A DNA stretch of 64,000 nt, from positions 1-64,000 of the forward strand of contig JAJDDD010000010.1 in the NCBI GenBank assembly GCA_029260495.1. Reading direction: 5' to 3'. The DNA comes from Phycisphaerales bacterium (GTDB lineage Bacteria > Planctomycetota > Phycisphaerae > Phycisphaerales > UBA1924). Under the pieces are notes generated by a model. The model did no database searches. It worked only from the letters and a program-made list of their open reading frames with translations, and was not told where the DNA came from. The position numbers were made by a program, and so were the translations under genes. Positions 42,159-51,344 of this stretch are shown piece after piece. Positions within the stretch are counted from its first letter, which is position 1. Each line of letters opens with the position of its first letter.

Positions 42159-42596
42159 ATGCCGAAAACGAAACTTCCCACCCAGCAGATTGAAGCGAAG
42201 GACACGATGGATTTTGGTCCGTCATTGGAGCGGTATGGCGCGACTGAGCCGGGAGAGGAGCGGCGTATTTTTCCTCGGCGATTTGTGATTCTTCCGGCGA
42301 AGATGTTTCATCACGGGCGCGGCGATTATGTTGGGGGTGTGACGTCGAATGTTTCGATCAGCGGGGCGCTGCTGTGCATTGATCGGGAGAAGAACGTCTG
42401 CGTGAATGATGTGCTTGATGTGGCGATTGATTGGGATGATTCGCCGGTGTTGCGGGAAGAGAAGATGAAGCGGGCCCGGATTGTGCGCGTGACGCCGATG
42501 GACTTTCATCATCAGGCGGTAGCGGTGCAGTTTGTGCAGGCTGATGAAGAGGCGAAGACGGCGATGATGGAAGAAGAACTGCCAGCGGCGGCGTAA
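42159..42596 (+). CDS. PilZ-domain protein
   Basis: The product is 145 aa, with AAGGAG 9 nt upstream of ATG 42159. A PilZ domain spans ~33-130: ERRIFPRRFVILPAKM supplies the RxxxR c-di-GMP-binding arginines and SNVSISGALLCI the D/NxSxxG motif (here N-V-S-I-S-G). The C-terminus is acidic (DEEAKTAMMEEELPAAA). It probably responds to cyclic di-GMP. It stands alone upstream of the restriction-modification genes. Confidence 0.8.
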   Translation: MPKTKLPTQQIEAKDTMDFGPSLERYGATEPGEERRIFPRRFVILPAKMFHHGRGDYVGGVTSNVSISGALLCIDREKNVCVNDVLDVAIDWDDSPVLREEKMKRARIVRVTPMDFHHQAVAVQFVQADEEAKTAMMEEELPAAA

Positions 42597-42661
42597 AATC
42601 ACGGGGGCCGTGAGCAATAACAGACGATTCACAACCGATCTGGTTCTGATACCATTCGGTC

Positions 42662-43576
42662 ATGAATACTGCCCGGCTAGGTCATGCGCCCACACTGGAC
42701 ATTCACTTTGGGGACAATCTTCCCATCATTCAGGAGTTTCCCAGCGCGTCATTCGACCTGATCTACATCGATCCACCATTCAACACCGGCCGAACTCAGG
42801 CTCGGACTCAGATCAAAACTACGCGTGACGATAATGGCGACCGCGAAGGCTTCAAAGGGAAACGGTATCGAACGGTTCGGGTTGGAACAAAAGCCTTCAC
42901 GGATACCTTTGATGACTTTCTTGGTTTTCTCGAACCACGTCTTGAAGAAGTGTTTCGATTACTGAAACCAAACGGAAGCTTTTTTCTCCATCTTGATTAT
43001 CGCGAGGTTCACTACGTGAAGGTTCTACTGGACGGAATCTTTGGGCGCGATTCATTTATCAATGAAATTGTGTGGGCGTATGACTACGGGGCTCGCTCAA
43101 AGAAGAAATGGTCGGCGAAACACGACAACATCCTGTGGTATGCGAAGAACCCGAATGATTACACATACCGTTACGAAGACATCGATAGAATTCCGTACAT
43201 GGCGCCGGGTTTGGTGACGCCCGAGAAGGTGGCGCGGGGCAAGACGCCGACCGACACATGGTGGCACACAATCGTGAGCCCGAACGGGAAGGAAAAGACG
43301 GGGTATCCGACGCAGAAGCCGCTTGGAGTGATCAATCGTCTGATTCGAGTCCACAGCAACCCGGGCGATCGTGTGCTCGACTTCTTTGCGGGCAGTGGAA
43401 CAATTGGCGAAGCTGCGATCAAGCAGCACCGCAATGCCGTCCTTGTTGACAGCAACGAAGAAGCGATGTCGGTTATGGCGAAGCGACTGACATTCGCATG
43501 TCCCACGTTCCACAATTGGGCGCCTGATCCAGCCGATCTCCCGGAACCAACATTGCTCGATACGATCGGAGCATGA
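42662..43576 (+). CDS. Site-specific DNA methyltransferase (amino-methyltransferase, beta class)
   Basis: The product is 304 aa. The catalytic motif IV, LIYIDPPFNTG (D37-P-P-F40), precedes the AdoMet-binding motif I, VLDFFAGSGTIGEAA (~residues 239-253), the order that defines beta-class N6-adenine/N4-cytosine methyltransferases. TGYPTQKPLGVINRLI lies just before motif I, as usual. A target-recognition region is likely at ~60-110. The gene overlaps the next one by 4 bp (ATGA), and together they look like a type II restriction-modification unit. Target sequence not predictable from here. Confidence 0.92.
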   Translation: MNTARLGHAPTLDIHFGDNLPIIQEFPSASFDLIYIDPPFNTGRTQARTQIKTTRDDNGDREGFKGKRYRTVRVGTKAFTDTFDDFLGFLEPRLEEVFRLLKPNGSFFLHLDYREVHYVKVLLDGIFGRDSFINEIVWAYDYGARSKKKWSAKHDNILWYAKNPNDYTYRYEDIDRIPYMAPGLVTPEKVARGKTPTDTWWHTIVSPNGKEKTGYPTQKPLGVINRLIRVHSNPGDRVLDFFAGSGTIGEAAIKQHRNAVLVDSNEEAMSVMAKRLTFACPTFHNWAPDPADLPEPTLLDTIGA

Positions 43577-44160
43577 TGATTTTGGGCAATATAGTTGATC
43601 CCGAAGTACAGGCGCTTGCCGGAATTGCATCTACTCTTCAAGCAGATTACATGGCGAACGATCAGGCATGGATTGGTTCACCATTTGCATGGATTAAGCA
43701 ACGACCATCCAGAACTATTGGTGCTATTGGAGAAAAATTGCTGGCGGGATGGCTTGCCGCACGCGGATTCAATGTATCCCGATCCCCTGATTCGGACGCC
43801 GATCGTGTGATCGAAAGAAAAAGAGTAGAGATCAAATTCTCCACTCTGTGGACTGATAACCATATTTATAAGTTTCAACAACTACGAGATCAAGATTACG
43901 ACGTGGCGATTTGTCTTGGAGTAAGCCCGTTCGATGCACACTGTTGGGCTATCGAGAAGGCAGACGTTCTCAGCGCCTGGCATGAAGACGTAAATCGCGA
44001 AATCATAGGTCAACATGCCGAAGGCAAAGATACTGCCTGGATCACAGTGTCACCGTCATCACCTGGCAGATGGATAAGCCAATATGGTGGAACGCTGCGG
44101 CAAGGCCTCGATCAGATCAGCAAGATTACAGGCTTCACGCCGCCTCCCTTGAACGAATAG
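43573..44160 (+). CDS. Putative PD-(D/E)XK restriction endonuclease partner
   Basis: The product is 195 aa, translationally coupled to the methyltransferase. IGAIGEKLLAGWLAARGFNVSRSPDSDADRV followed by KRVEIKFSTLW fits the PD-(D/E)XK nuclease core: Glu54 in the first helix, an acidic residue at Asp73, Asp75 or Asp77, and the E86-I-K88 motif on the next strand. The YKFQQLRDQDYDVAICLGVSPFDAHCWAI segment fits the later strands. No similarity to a named enzyme was recognised. GC is clearly lower than in flanking genes (about 37-45% in sampled lines against ~60%), suggesting recent acquisition. Nuclease activity is inferred. Confidence 0.7.
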   Translation: MMILGNIVDPEVQALAGIASTLQADYMANDQAWIGSPFAWIKQRPSRTIGAIGEKLLAGWLAARGFNVSRSPDSDADRVIERKRVEIKFSTLWTDNHIYKFQQLRDQDYDVAICLGVSPFDAHCWAIEKADVLSAWHEDVNREIIGQHAEGKDTAWITVSPSSPGRWISQYGGTLRQGLDQISKITGFTPPPLNE

Positions 44161-44198
44161 TCATTTTTGCTGAATACTATGTACTTGAAGGATGATCG

Positions 44199-46223
44199 TT
44201 AGCTTTCTTCACTTTGGCGGAGGCGTGCGAGGACGCTGAGGTCTTCGAGTGTGGTGGTGTCGCCGACGGAATCGTTTCCGGCGGCGATGTCGCGGAGAAG
44301 GCGGCGCATGATTTTGCCGGAGCGGGTTTTGGGAAGCGCGTCGGTGAAGCGGATCAGATCGGGCTTGGCGATGGCGCCGATCTCGTTCGCGGTGTGGGCG
44401 CGGAGTTGATCGCGGAGTTCGTCGCTGGGCTGGGCGCCGGGTGCGAGTGTGACGAAGGCGGCGATGCCCGTGCCCTTGATTTCGTGGGGCATGCCGACGA
44501 CGGCGGCTTCGACGACGGTTTCATGGCTGACGAGGGCGCTTTCGACTTCCATGGTGCCGAGACGGTGGCCCGAGACGTTGATGACATCATCAACGCGGCC
44601 CATGATCCAGAAGTAGCCGTCTTGATCACAGCGGGCGCCGTCGCCGGGGAAGTAATAGGGCTCGCCAGCGGGGGTTTTGATGCGGGACCAGTATGTTTGG
44701 ATGAAGCGCTCGCGGTCGCCGAGAATGCCTCGGAGCATTCCGGGCCAGGGCTTGCGAATGGCGAGGAGGCCGCCGGTGTTGGGTGGTTGTTCTTCGCCTT
44801 GTTCGTTGACGATGGCGGCGTCGACGCCGAAGAATGGAAGTGTGCATGAGCCGGGTTTGGCGGGGACAGCGCCGGGGATTGGCGTGAGCATGTGGCCGCC
44901 GGTTTCGGTTTGCCACCAGGTGTCGACGATGGGGCAGCGTTCGGCGCCGATGAGGCGGTGGTACCACATCCAGGCTTCGGGGTTAATGGGTTCGCCGACG
45001 GTGCCGAGGATGCGCAGGGAAGAGAGGTCGTGTTTTTGTGGATGCTCATCCCCCCACTTCATGAAAGCGCGGATGGCGGTTGGGGCGGTGTAGAACTGGG
45101 TGACATTGTGGCGGGCGACGATGCTCCAGAAGCGATCCGGGCCGGGATGATTGGGGGCGCCCTCGTACATGAGCGTGGGGACGCGGTTGGGAAGGACGCC
45201 GTAGATGATGTAGGAGTGGCCGGTGACCCAGCCGATGTCGGCGGTGCACCAGAAGATGTCATCGCGGTTGGGATTGAGATCGAAAACGATTTTCGAGGTG
45301 TAGTAGGTGAAAACCATGTACCCGCCGGTGGTGTGCATAATTCCTTTGGGTTTTCCGGTGGTGCCGGAGGTGTAGAGAACGAAGAGAAGGTCTTCGGCGT
45401 CCATGTGCTCACAGGGACACTCATCGGAGGCGGCATCGATGAGATCATGCCACCAGTGGTCGCGTTTTGAGCCGTGATCGGGTGAGGGTTCGTCGTGCCA
45501 GTTGATGGTGTTCTCACACCGTTTGAGCACGATGACGTGGTCGATAGAGTCGTTTTGTGTGCAGGCGGCATCAACCTTGTCTTTGAGTTCGACGATGTTG
45601 CCTCTTCGCCAGCCGCCATCTGCGGTGATGATGACTTTGCTGTTGGCGTCTTCGACGCGGTCGGCGATGGCGGAAGCGCTGAAGCCGCCGAAGATGATGG
45701 AGTGCGCGGCGCCGATGCGAGCGCAGGCGAGCATGGCGATGGCGAGTTCGGGGACCATGGGCATGTAGATGGTGACGATGTCACCGCGCTTAACGCCGAG
45801 CGATTTCAAAGCGTTGGCAAACTTTGATGTTTCGCGCTGAAGGTCGGCGTATGTGAGGTGACGAACTTCAGGACTGGCGCTTTCGAAGGGTTCGCCTTCC
45901 CAGATGATTGCGGTTTGATCGCCGAGGCCGGCGTCGACCTGGCGATCAACGCAGTTGTAGCAGAGGTTGGTGGTCGCCCCGACGAACCATTTGGCGTCAG
46001 GGGCGTTCCAATCGAGAACGCGATCCCAGGGTTTGAACCAGTGAAGCTCGCGGGCGACCTGGGCCCAGAATGTTTCGGGGTCGTCAATGGAGTGCTTGTA
46101 GAGAGCATCGCGCTGGTCCGGCGACTTGATGTGAGCGGCGGCTGCGAAGTCCGCAGACGGGGAGAACATGCGATCTTCGTGCAATACAGATTCGATGTCG
46201 GAGGGATTGTGTTGGGTGCTCAA
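44199..46223 (-). CDS. acs: Acetyl-CoA synthetase
   Basis: The product is 674 aa. It activates acetate to acetyl-CoA with ATP in the cytoplasm. The start is TTG 46223 with AAAGGAG 7 nt upstream. Adenylate-forming motifs: [25 protein letters not shown] (P-loop), [67 protein letters not shown] and, near the C-terminus, [18 protein letters not shown] containing the acetylation-regulated lysine. Length matches Acs. It converges with the restriction-modification pair. Confidence 0.96.
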   Translation of the reverse strand: MSTQHNPSDIESVLHEDRMFSPSADFAAAAHIKSPDQRDALYKHSIDDPETFWAQVARELHWFKPWDRVLDWNAPDAKWFVGATTNLCYNCVDRQVDAGLGDQTAIIWEGEPFESASPEVRHLTYADLQRETSKFANALKSLGVKRGDIVTIYMPMVPELAIAMLACARIGAAHSIIFGGFSASAIADRVEDANSKVIITADGGWRRGNIVELKDKVDAACTQNDSIDHVIVLKRCENTINWHDEPSPDHGSKRDHWWHDLIDAASDECPCEHMDAEDLLFVLYTSGTTGKPKGIMHTTGGYMVFTYYTSKIVFDLNPNRDDIFWCTADIGWVTGHSYIIYGVLPNRVPTLMYEGAPNHPGPDRFWSIVARHNVTQFYTAPTAIRAFMKWGDEHPQKHDLSSLRILGTVGEPINPEAWMWYHRLIGAERCPIVDTWWQTETGGHMLTPIPGAVPAKPGSCTLPFFGVDAAIVNEQGEEQPPNTGGLLAIRKPWPGMLRGILGDRERFIQTYWSRIKTPAGEPYYFPGDGARCDQDGYFWIMGRVDDVINVSGHRLGTMEVESALVSHETVVEAAVVGMPHEIKGTGIAAFVTLAPGAQPSDELRDQLRAHTANEIGAIAKPDLIRFTDALPKTRSGKIMRRLLRDIAAGNDSVGDTTTLEDLSVLARLRQSEES

Positions 46224-46398
46224 GCGGGTGCTCCTTTCGGGGGCGCTGCGCGGGCAGCGGTGTCGATGATACGGAAGGCGGGCGCCTGGAGAAAGGAGGG
46301 ATGGCGCGTATTCGCTCTCGTTGGAACGTGAACGCCGCTGGGTAGAGTGGAAGGACGAACTTCCGCGGTGGTGCGCGGCGAAAACCGAGGAGTTTCAG

Positions 46399-48363
46399 CT
46401 ACGTCCAGCTTCCGAGCAGGAGGGCGAAGTCGACTGAGTTAACGATGCCGTCGCCGTTGATGTCGCCGACCGGCCCCGCGGTGTCCCAGGCGCCGAGAAG
46501 AATCGCGAGATCGGCAGCGCCAACAACGCCGTCGCCGTTGAGATCACCGATGAGATCAACTTCAGCGGTGGGTCCGACAAAGAGGAGGGCATTGTAGACC
46601 TCATTGACCGCAGCATTGTCATAAGAAAGTTCGACAGCGAGGACCGCGCCGCTGAATGCGCGGGGGTTGGAAGCTGTGAGTGTAAGTGGAATGGGGCGTG
46701 GCTGAAGGAGCGAGCCGGAGAAGAAGGAGCCCGAAGCGACCGAGTTGGAATCACCAAGCGTGAGGCGAGTGATCTCGTACATGCGTCCGGAGTTGGCGCC
46801 TTGCATCGTGTCGCCTGTAGCGAGAATGCGCTCGAGCTGGTAGCCACTGGGCATGTTGACAGCTTTGATGAATGCGATGCGTGCGGCGCCGAGGTTTGGT
46901 TTGATGGCGCAGATGAAGTAGACATTTCCCAGCACGTCGACCGCAGGAGCGGAGAATGTGACTGGCGAGCCAACCATTGCGCCGGAGACAATTTTCGCGA
47001 CCTGAACGCCGTTCATGGCGTCGAGCACCGGTGTGTTTACGCGAGCGATGATGGACCAGTCAATGGTGGGGCCAGCGATTTTTGAGACGGCGATAAACTC
47101 ACCAACGGCGCTGTCGGTGGCGGTGGCGGAGACGACGAGGCTGCCGCTGTTTTCGCGCCCGATGCCGACGAGGCCGTTGCCTCCGCGAAAACTAACCTGG
47201 CTTGCCCACTGTGTGAATTGCGCGTCCATCGCGGTGAAGCCGGCGCCATCGGAGAGTATGGGCGGCAGTGTTGCAGAGGTCGTAGCGAGCACCTGCCCTG
47301 CGAGATCGACACTGAAAATGTTGATGCTGTCGGTCTTGCCGCCACCTGCTGCTGAAACCGCGAGTGATGCATAGGCTCCGCCGGGGGCGCTGAGGAACTG
47401 TGTTGTGCTGTAGGAGGGATTGCCGCGATGGGCGATCATTCCCAGGTCGAGGTGGCCGAACGACGCCGCGGCGCCTTGGAACCAATGTTGGCCATCGAAG
47501 CCGAGGCGCATGGTTTGGGGGAGGCCGGTGTTGTTGATTGATGCAGGCAAGAGTGATGGAGGGTTGAGACTGCTGGAAGCGTTGTTGATCGGGAAGAGCG
47601 TGGCGAGAGCGTCATCGGCGGAGTTTACGCCCGCAGCGCCGGTGATTGAGTTGACGGTGGCATTGTCGCGAAGGTTGAGATCAACTTGCGCGACACTTTC
47701 TCCTTCAACACGGCCGACGACGGCGCCTGAAATATTAAACTGTTCAGCGCGCATGTGAACGACGCCGGAAGCTTCGACCGAGCCGAGAGAAAGACTCGCG
47801 GTGTCAGGATCCATAGCGCCAATCCTGCCCGAGGCGGCGGTGACGCGCGTGACATAGAGACGGTTGGGGTCGTCCTGAATTTGGCCAACGACCGCACCGA
47901 CGACATTTGTCGTAACAGGGCCGATCTGTGTAGCGGCGATTGCGAACTGGCGATCGAAGTTGGAGATATTGACGGAGGATCCGGGTGCGGAGTTTTCGAC
48001 CGGGTGAACGCCGGCGCCGGGGGTTGTCCAGAGCGCATAGTCGGTTGGGGCAAAGGAAAGACCCGACAACACATCCGGGCTCACAGCGATTGATATGACA
48101 GACTGGTTGGTGGCTGGCGGATTGATGGCGCGGGTGGTTTTTATGATTGGGCCCACGCGGAACTCGTTGCCCCATGAACTGAAGATGGGAACGAGGTCGA
48201 TGATGTAGCGATGGCGCTGTTCAGCGTACGCGCTGAGCGCATCATTGCCGCCCGGCGTCGCTGCGACACTGTCTTGAGCGTATGCAATCCCTGCACCTGG
48301 CTCTACACTCAGCGCGGCGACACCTATAACGACACAGCCAATGAGGGCCGGCCTCATTTTCAC
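46399..48363 (-). CDS. Large secreted protein with C-terminal dockerin-like module
   Basis: The product is 654 aa. GTG 48363 has GGGAGG about 10 nt upstream; ATG 48357 is an alternative. A signal peptide (MKMRPALIGCVVIGVAALSVEPGAGIAYA) precedes a long Ala/Ser/Val/Gly-rich beta-type body with no enzymatic motif; segments such as GGAYASLAVSAAGGGKTDSINIFSVDLAGQVLATTSATLPPILSDGAG hint at repeated propeller blades. The C-terminus has DLNGDGVVGAADLAILLGAW and DINGDGIVNSVDFALLLGSW, near-consensus dockerin loops. It lies between acs and the type II secretion operon, on the same strand as both but separated from each. Confidence 0.8.
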   Translation of the reverse strand: MKMRPALIGCVVIGVAALSVEPGAGIAYAQDSVAATPGGNDALSAYAEQRHRYIIDLVPIFSSWGNEFRVGPIIKTTRAINPPATNQSVISIAVSPDVLSGLSFAPTDYALWTTPGAGVHPVENSAPGSSVNISNFDRQFAIAATQIGPVTTNVVGAVVGQIQDDPNRLYVTRVTAASGRIGAMDPDTASLSLGSVEASGVVHMRAEQFNISGAVVGRVEGESVAQVDLNLRDNATVNSITGAAGVNSADDALATLFPINNASSSLNPPSLLPASINNTGLPQTMRLGFDGQHWFQGAAASFGHLDLGMIAHRGNPSYSTTQFLSAPGGAYASLAVSAAGGGKTDSINIFSVDLAGQVLATTSATLPPILSDGAGFTAMDAQFTQWASQVSFRGGNGLVGIGRENSGSLVVSATATDSAVGEFIAVSKIAGPTIDWSIIARVNTPVLDAMNGVQVAKIVSGAMVGSPVTFSAPAVDVLGNVYFICAIKPNLGAARIAFIKAVNMPSGYQLERILATGDTMQGANSGRMYEITRLTLGDSNSVASGSFFSGSLLQPRPIPLTLTASNPRAFSGAVLAVELSYDNAAVNEVYNALLFVGPTAEVDLIGDLNGDGVVGAADLAILLGAWDTAGPVGDINGDGIVNSVDFALLLGSWT

Positions 48364-48589
48364 GTCTCGACGTCCTCCCTCTCACAGCAGTGCGCACCCC
48401 CGATAGTGGGACCCTCGTGCGGCATCGCCGTCAATTCATATCAGAGCAATGGTAGCATCCCAGCGGTGGTGGCTGGAAGAGGCTTTGAGCAGAGTTGGCA
48501 AAAAATCGCGTCAGAGAGCGGGTTTCTTCGGGCAGGAGTTGAGGCATCCGCCCCAGCGGCGAAACAAGGCCGGCTTTTGTTCGGGCCTG

Positions 48590-49246
48590 CTACTGATCGG
48601 GAGCGATGCTCGCCTCCTCGGTGGAGTACATGGACGGGGTGCTGGAGGAATAGACCTCCTGCTCGACGGCGAGTCGCTCGAGCTTGAAGTAGCGCTGCCA
48701 ACTGGGATCTTTCTCCTGCGAAATGGCCCAGCGGAGCCGCTCGAGGGTTTCAGATGTGCCAATGCCGAGTGTTCGTTCGATGCGGATGGCGCCGCGCAGC
48801 GCGGGGAGGTAGCGCTCGTCGCGCTCGAGAGACTTGAGATAGAGGTTGAGCGACTCCTTGCCATAGTTGCGGCGCTCCCATGTGAGCCCCAAATTGTACA
48901 TGGGGCGCGGGTCGGCCGGAATTGCGTCAGAGGCGCGAGCGAAGGCTTCGGCGGCGAGGAGGTAGTCTTCTTGCTCAAGCAGAAGGAGACCAAGATTGTT
49001 CCACGCAGCGCCGAAGTCCGGGTAAAGAGCGACTGCTTCGCGATATTTTGCGATGGCGCGACTTGGTTTCTTGATGTGCTCTGCTTCGCGGGCAAGTTGC
49101 TGGGCTTTGGCGCGATCCACACGACGCTGGCGCATTGATTGCGCAAAGGGGCTGGACTGATTATCCGCACAGCCGATTGGAGCAAGTGAGACGATGGCGG
49201 TGGATGCACAGAGCGCTGCGAGCAATGCGACGTTGTGTATGGTCAT
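48590..49246 (-). CDS. TPR lipoprotein at the end of the type II secretion operon
   Basis: The product is 218 aa. ATG 49246 overlaps the stop of the gspM-like gene (ATGA). MTIHNVALLAALCASTAIVSLAPIGC is a lipoprotein signal with lipobox APIGC. Residues ~55-165 carry three TPR-like units (RAIAKYREAVALYPDFGAAWNNLGLLLLEQEDYLLAAEAFARASDAIPADPRPMYNLGLTWERRNYGKESLNLYLKSLERDERYLPALRGAI). Small TPR lipoproteins such as PilF/PilW assist secretin assembly in other systems, so a pilotin-like role is plausible, but this is inference from position and fold. Confidence 0.78.
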   Translation of the reverse strand: MTIHNVALLAALCASTAIVSLAPIGCADNQSSPFAQSMRQRRVDRAKAQQLAREAEHIKKPSRAIAKYREAVALYPDFGAAWNNLGLLLLEQEDYLLAAEAFARASDAIPADPRPMYNLGLTWERRNYGKESLNLYLKSLERDERYLPALRGAIRIERTLGIGTSETLERLRWAISQEKDPSWQRYFKLERLAVEQEVYSSSTPSMYSTEEASIAPDQ

Positions 49247-49806
49247 TTTTGTTTGAGTTCCCATCGTGTGAGATCGACGCGGATGATCCATCCGCGCGCA
49301 GAGGGCCTGAAATCGACAGAGCTGACATGCAGGCCGTTCACGCGGCGAAGCGCTTCGTTGATCCATTGCGTCGCCTGCTGGAGTGACACATTATTGAACT
49401 GCGCCGTGACGACGCGACCTTCGATTGGAGAGTCCAGACCGATGATGGCGCGTTTGGTCTGTTCGCGAACGTCGGGCTTGGGCTCGATCGCAAGGGTCTG
49501 GTTGATGTTTTCAAGCGTTGTAAGGAGTCGCGGCGCCGGGCGGTAGAGGCGCAGAAGGTCATGCTGATCGGTGTCTGTGCTGATGGCGTTAAGAAGTGCA
49601 ACGCCTTCCTCGATTTTCTGAAGTGATTGAGCCTGACTCTGTGCAGACTTGTAAGCCTTCCGTGCATTTCCAGCAGCGTAGAGGGCAAATATGAGCGCAA
49701 CGACAAACGTGACGGAGGCGACCACGAGCAACGCAGTTGGGCGATTGCGTCGCTGCGCGGCGGCGGCGAGAGCCTGTAATCCTGATTCAGATTCGTTGCG
49801 GCTCAT
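49243..49806 (-). CDS. Type II secretion inner-membrane protein, GspM/PilO-like
   Basis: The product is 187 aa. A cytoplasmic N-terminus of ~23 residues precedes one transmembrane helix (~24-46: TALLVVASVTFVVALIFALYAAG), then a coiled-coil stretch (~47-75) and a small alpha/beta domain ending VDFRPSARGWIIRVDLTRWELK. This is the layout of GspM/PilO rather than a sequence match. It overlaps gspL-like and the TPR lipoprotein gene by 4 bp each. Its position supports the GspM assignment. Confidence 0.7.
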   Translation of the reverse strand: MSRNESESGLQALAAAAQRRNRPTALLVVASVTFVVALIFALYAAGNARKAYKSAQSQAQSLQKIEEGVALLNAISTDTDQHDLLRLYRPAPRLLTTLENINQTLAIEPKPDVREQTKRAIIGLDSPIEGRVVTAQFNNVSLQQATQWINEALRRVNGLHVSSVDFRPSARGWIIRVDLTRWELKQK

Positions 49807-51344
49807 TGCTCATCGATCCAATCGCCGCTGAGGCGGAGTGTCAGATTGGGTGTGGAGCCTTCGATGCGGCCTCGCCATTGCAATGAGCCAGTGTCCTGCT
49901 CCAGGTTCGAGCGAATTTCCTCGGCAGGCTCAAAGGCTTTGAGGTTGAGAAGAGCGAAGCCGCTGTCAGAGCTGATTTGGAAACGGGTGATGGCGCCGTC
50001 GGTTTCCTGGAGTTTTTGGATTTGGGTAGCGAGGCGAACAAACTCATCAAGAAGTGGTTTAGGTGAAGGCGGCGCGACCAGGTCAGGGTTTTGCTGCCTG
50101 ATGCGAATAAGTCGACTTTGGAGGGCTCTTTCCGGACGGGGATCGCGCGCCAGGGCAGGGTCGACGGCTTCGAGTTTGGATTTGATCTCGCTTTTGAAAG
50201 CGCGACTCTCCGCGCGAAGCTCGGAGGCGCGAGCGAAAGAGCGCACGCCGAAAGCAGCGGCGGCGAAGGCGAGCACAAAGATGGCGGCGGCGGCCCAGTG
50301 GAACAGGCGACGGTGTGAACGTCCAGGGCGCGTTGAGAGTGACGTGACGCTGCGGGCTGGGCTTTCGGCCGTGCGCGCGAGATTCTCCGATTTTGCTAGC
50401 GCAAAAAGCGTGGCGCCGACGGGGTCGTGTATGGCGCGCGCGTCAATTTTCGCGGCGGGCCAGGCGCGTTTGAGTTCGGCAGCAAAACGGTTGATGTTGT
50501 CAGCGACGAGGAGAATGCGCTGGGGTTGATCGCCGAGCTGGGCTGACCAGGTGAGCCAATCGAGGGCGAGGCGCCCAGCTTCAGCGCGAGCGTCGTCAGG
50601 CGTGTCATCTTCAGGGCCGGCGTGGGCGCTGTCGCGGGCGGCGGGGGGCAGGTGGAATCGACCGGCTGCGAGAAGACTTTGGGCCTGGGCCCAGCACCAA
50701 ATCGCCTGGCCCGCTTCGTCGATGAGCAGGATAGCTTCAAGGGGGGCGGCGCCGTTGCTGGCAGACGCGGAAGGTGTCGTCCAGGCTTGTGCGGCGGCGT
50801 GCCAAAGAGAGAGGACCGTGTCGACGCGAATGTTTCTGCGGTCGAGTTCATCAAGCCAGAGACTGACGGCGCCGTCTTCGAGGCGGAGGACGGTTTGATG
50901 AATGGGGTCAGTGGATTTGGCTGCGTCTTGCTCAACGCGCGGGCTGCGTTTGGGAAGGAGAGTGAACTCCATCTTTCGCGCGGGTGGAGCTTCGGCGAGA
51001 GCTTGAGCGGAGCCGACAACGCCGGCGTCCCCCCACTCCTGATCGCGTTTGCGGAGTGCGGCGGAGATGACGTTGGAATCGGCGCTGGGCGCGGTGATCC
51101 AGACACAGCCGGCTTGCTCGACACCAACACATATGGCGCCGATACGATTGTTGGGAGAGATGGCGTCTGCGAGCCACACGGCGGCGCCGGCGAGGCGGGC
51201 TGTGACTTCGGCGAGGGAATCAATCTGGCTTGAATCGGGGTCGATCGTTTCCAGATCGGGCGCGCGCCACTCCTGCTCGCGCCCTGGCGTGAGGAGGCGA
51301 AGATGGGTGACATCGGCATTGACGAGGCAGATGGTTTGCGTCAT
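49803..51344 (-). CDS. Type II secretion protein, GspL-like
   Basis: The product is 513 aa. The N-terminal ~320 residues have an actin/hexokinase-type cytoplasmic layout (TQTICLVNADVTHLRLLTPG, LEAILLIDEAGQAIWCWAQAQSLLAAGRF), like GspL/PilM. A transmembrane helix at ~348-368 (FHWAAAAIFVLAFAAAAFGVRSF) precedes a coiled coil and a C-terminal ferredoxin-like domain, like GspL/PilN. The ATP-site residues are not obviously conserved. Start and stop overlap the neighbouring genes (TGATG with the gspC-like gene, ATGA with the gspM-like gene). Assignment rests on architecture and operon position. Confidence 0.75.
   Translation of the reverse strand: MTQTICLVNADVTHLRLLTPGREQEWRAPDLETIDPDSSQIDSLAEVTARLAGAAVWLADAISPNNRIGAICVGVEQAGCVWITAPSADSNVISAALRKRDQEWGDAGVVGSAQALAEAPPARKMEFTLLPKRSPRVEQDAAKSTDPIHQTVLRLEDGAVSLWLDELDRRNIRVDTVLSLWHAAAQAWTTPSASASNGAAPLEAILLIDEAGQAIWCWAQAQSLLAAGRFHLPPAARDSAHAGPEDDTPDDARAEAGRLALDWLTWSAQLGDQPQRILLVADNINRFAAELKRAWPAAKIDARAIHDPVGATLFALAKSENLARTAESPARSVTSLSTRPGRSHRRLFHWAAAAIFVLAFAAAAFGVRSFARASELRAESRAFKSEIKSKLEAVDPALARDPRPERALQSRLIRIRQQNPDLVAPPSPKPLLDEFVRLATQIQKLQETDGAITRFQISSDSGFALLNLKAFEPAEEIRSNLEQDTGSLQWRGRIEGSTPNLTLRLSGDWIDEQ

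Noticed and set aside
43573-44160. Toxin-antitoxin interpretation of the pair at 42.7-44.2 kb
   Set aside because: The first protein has complete DNA methyltransferase motifs, and the second has a nuclease-like PD...EIK core rather than a small toxin fold.
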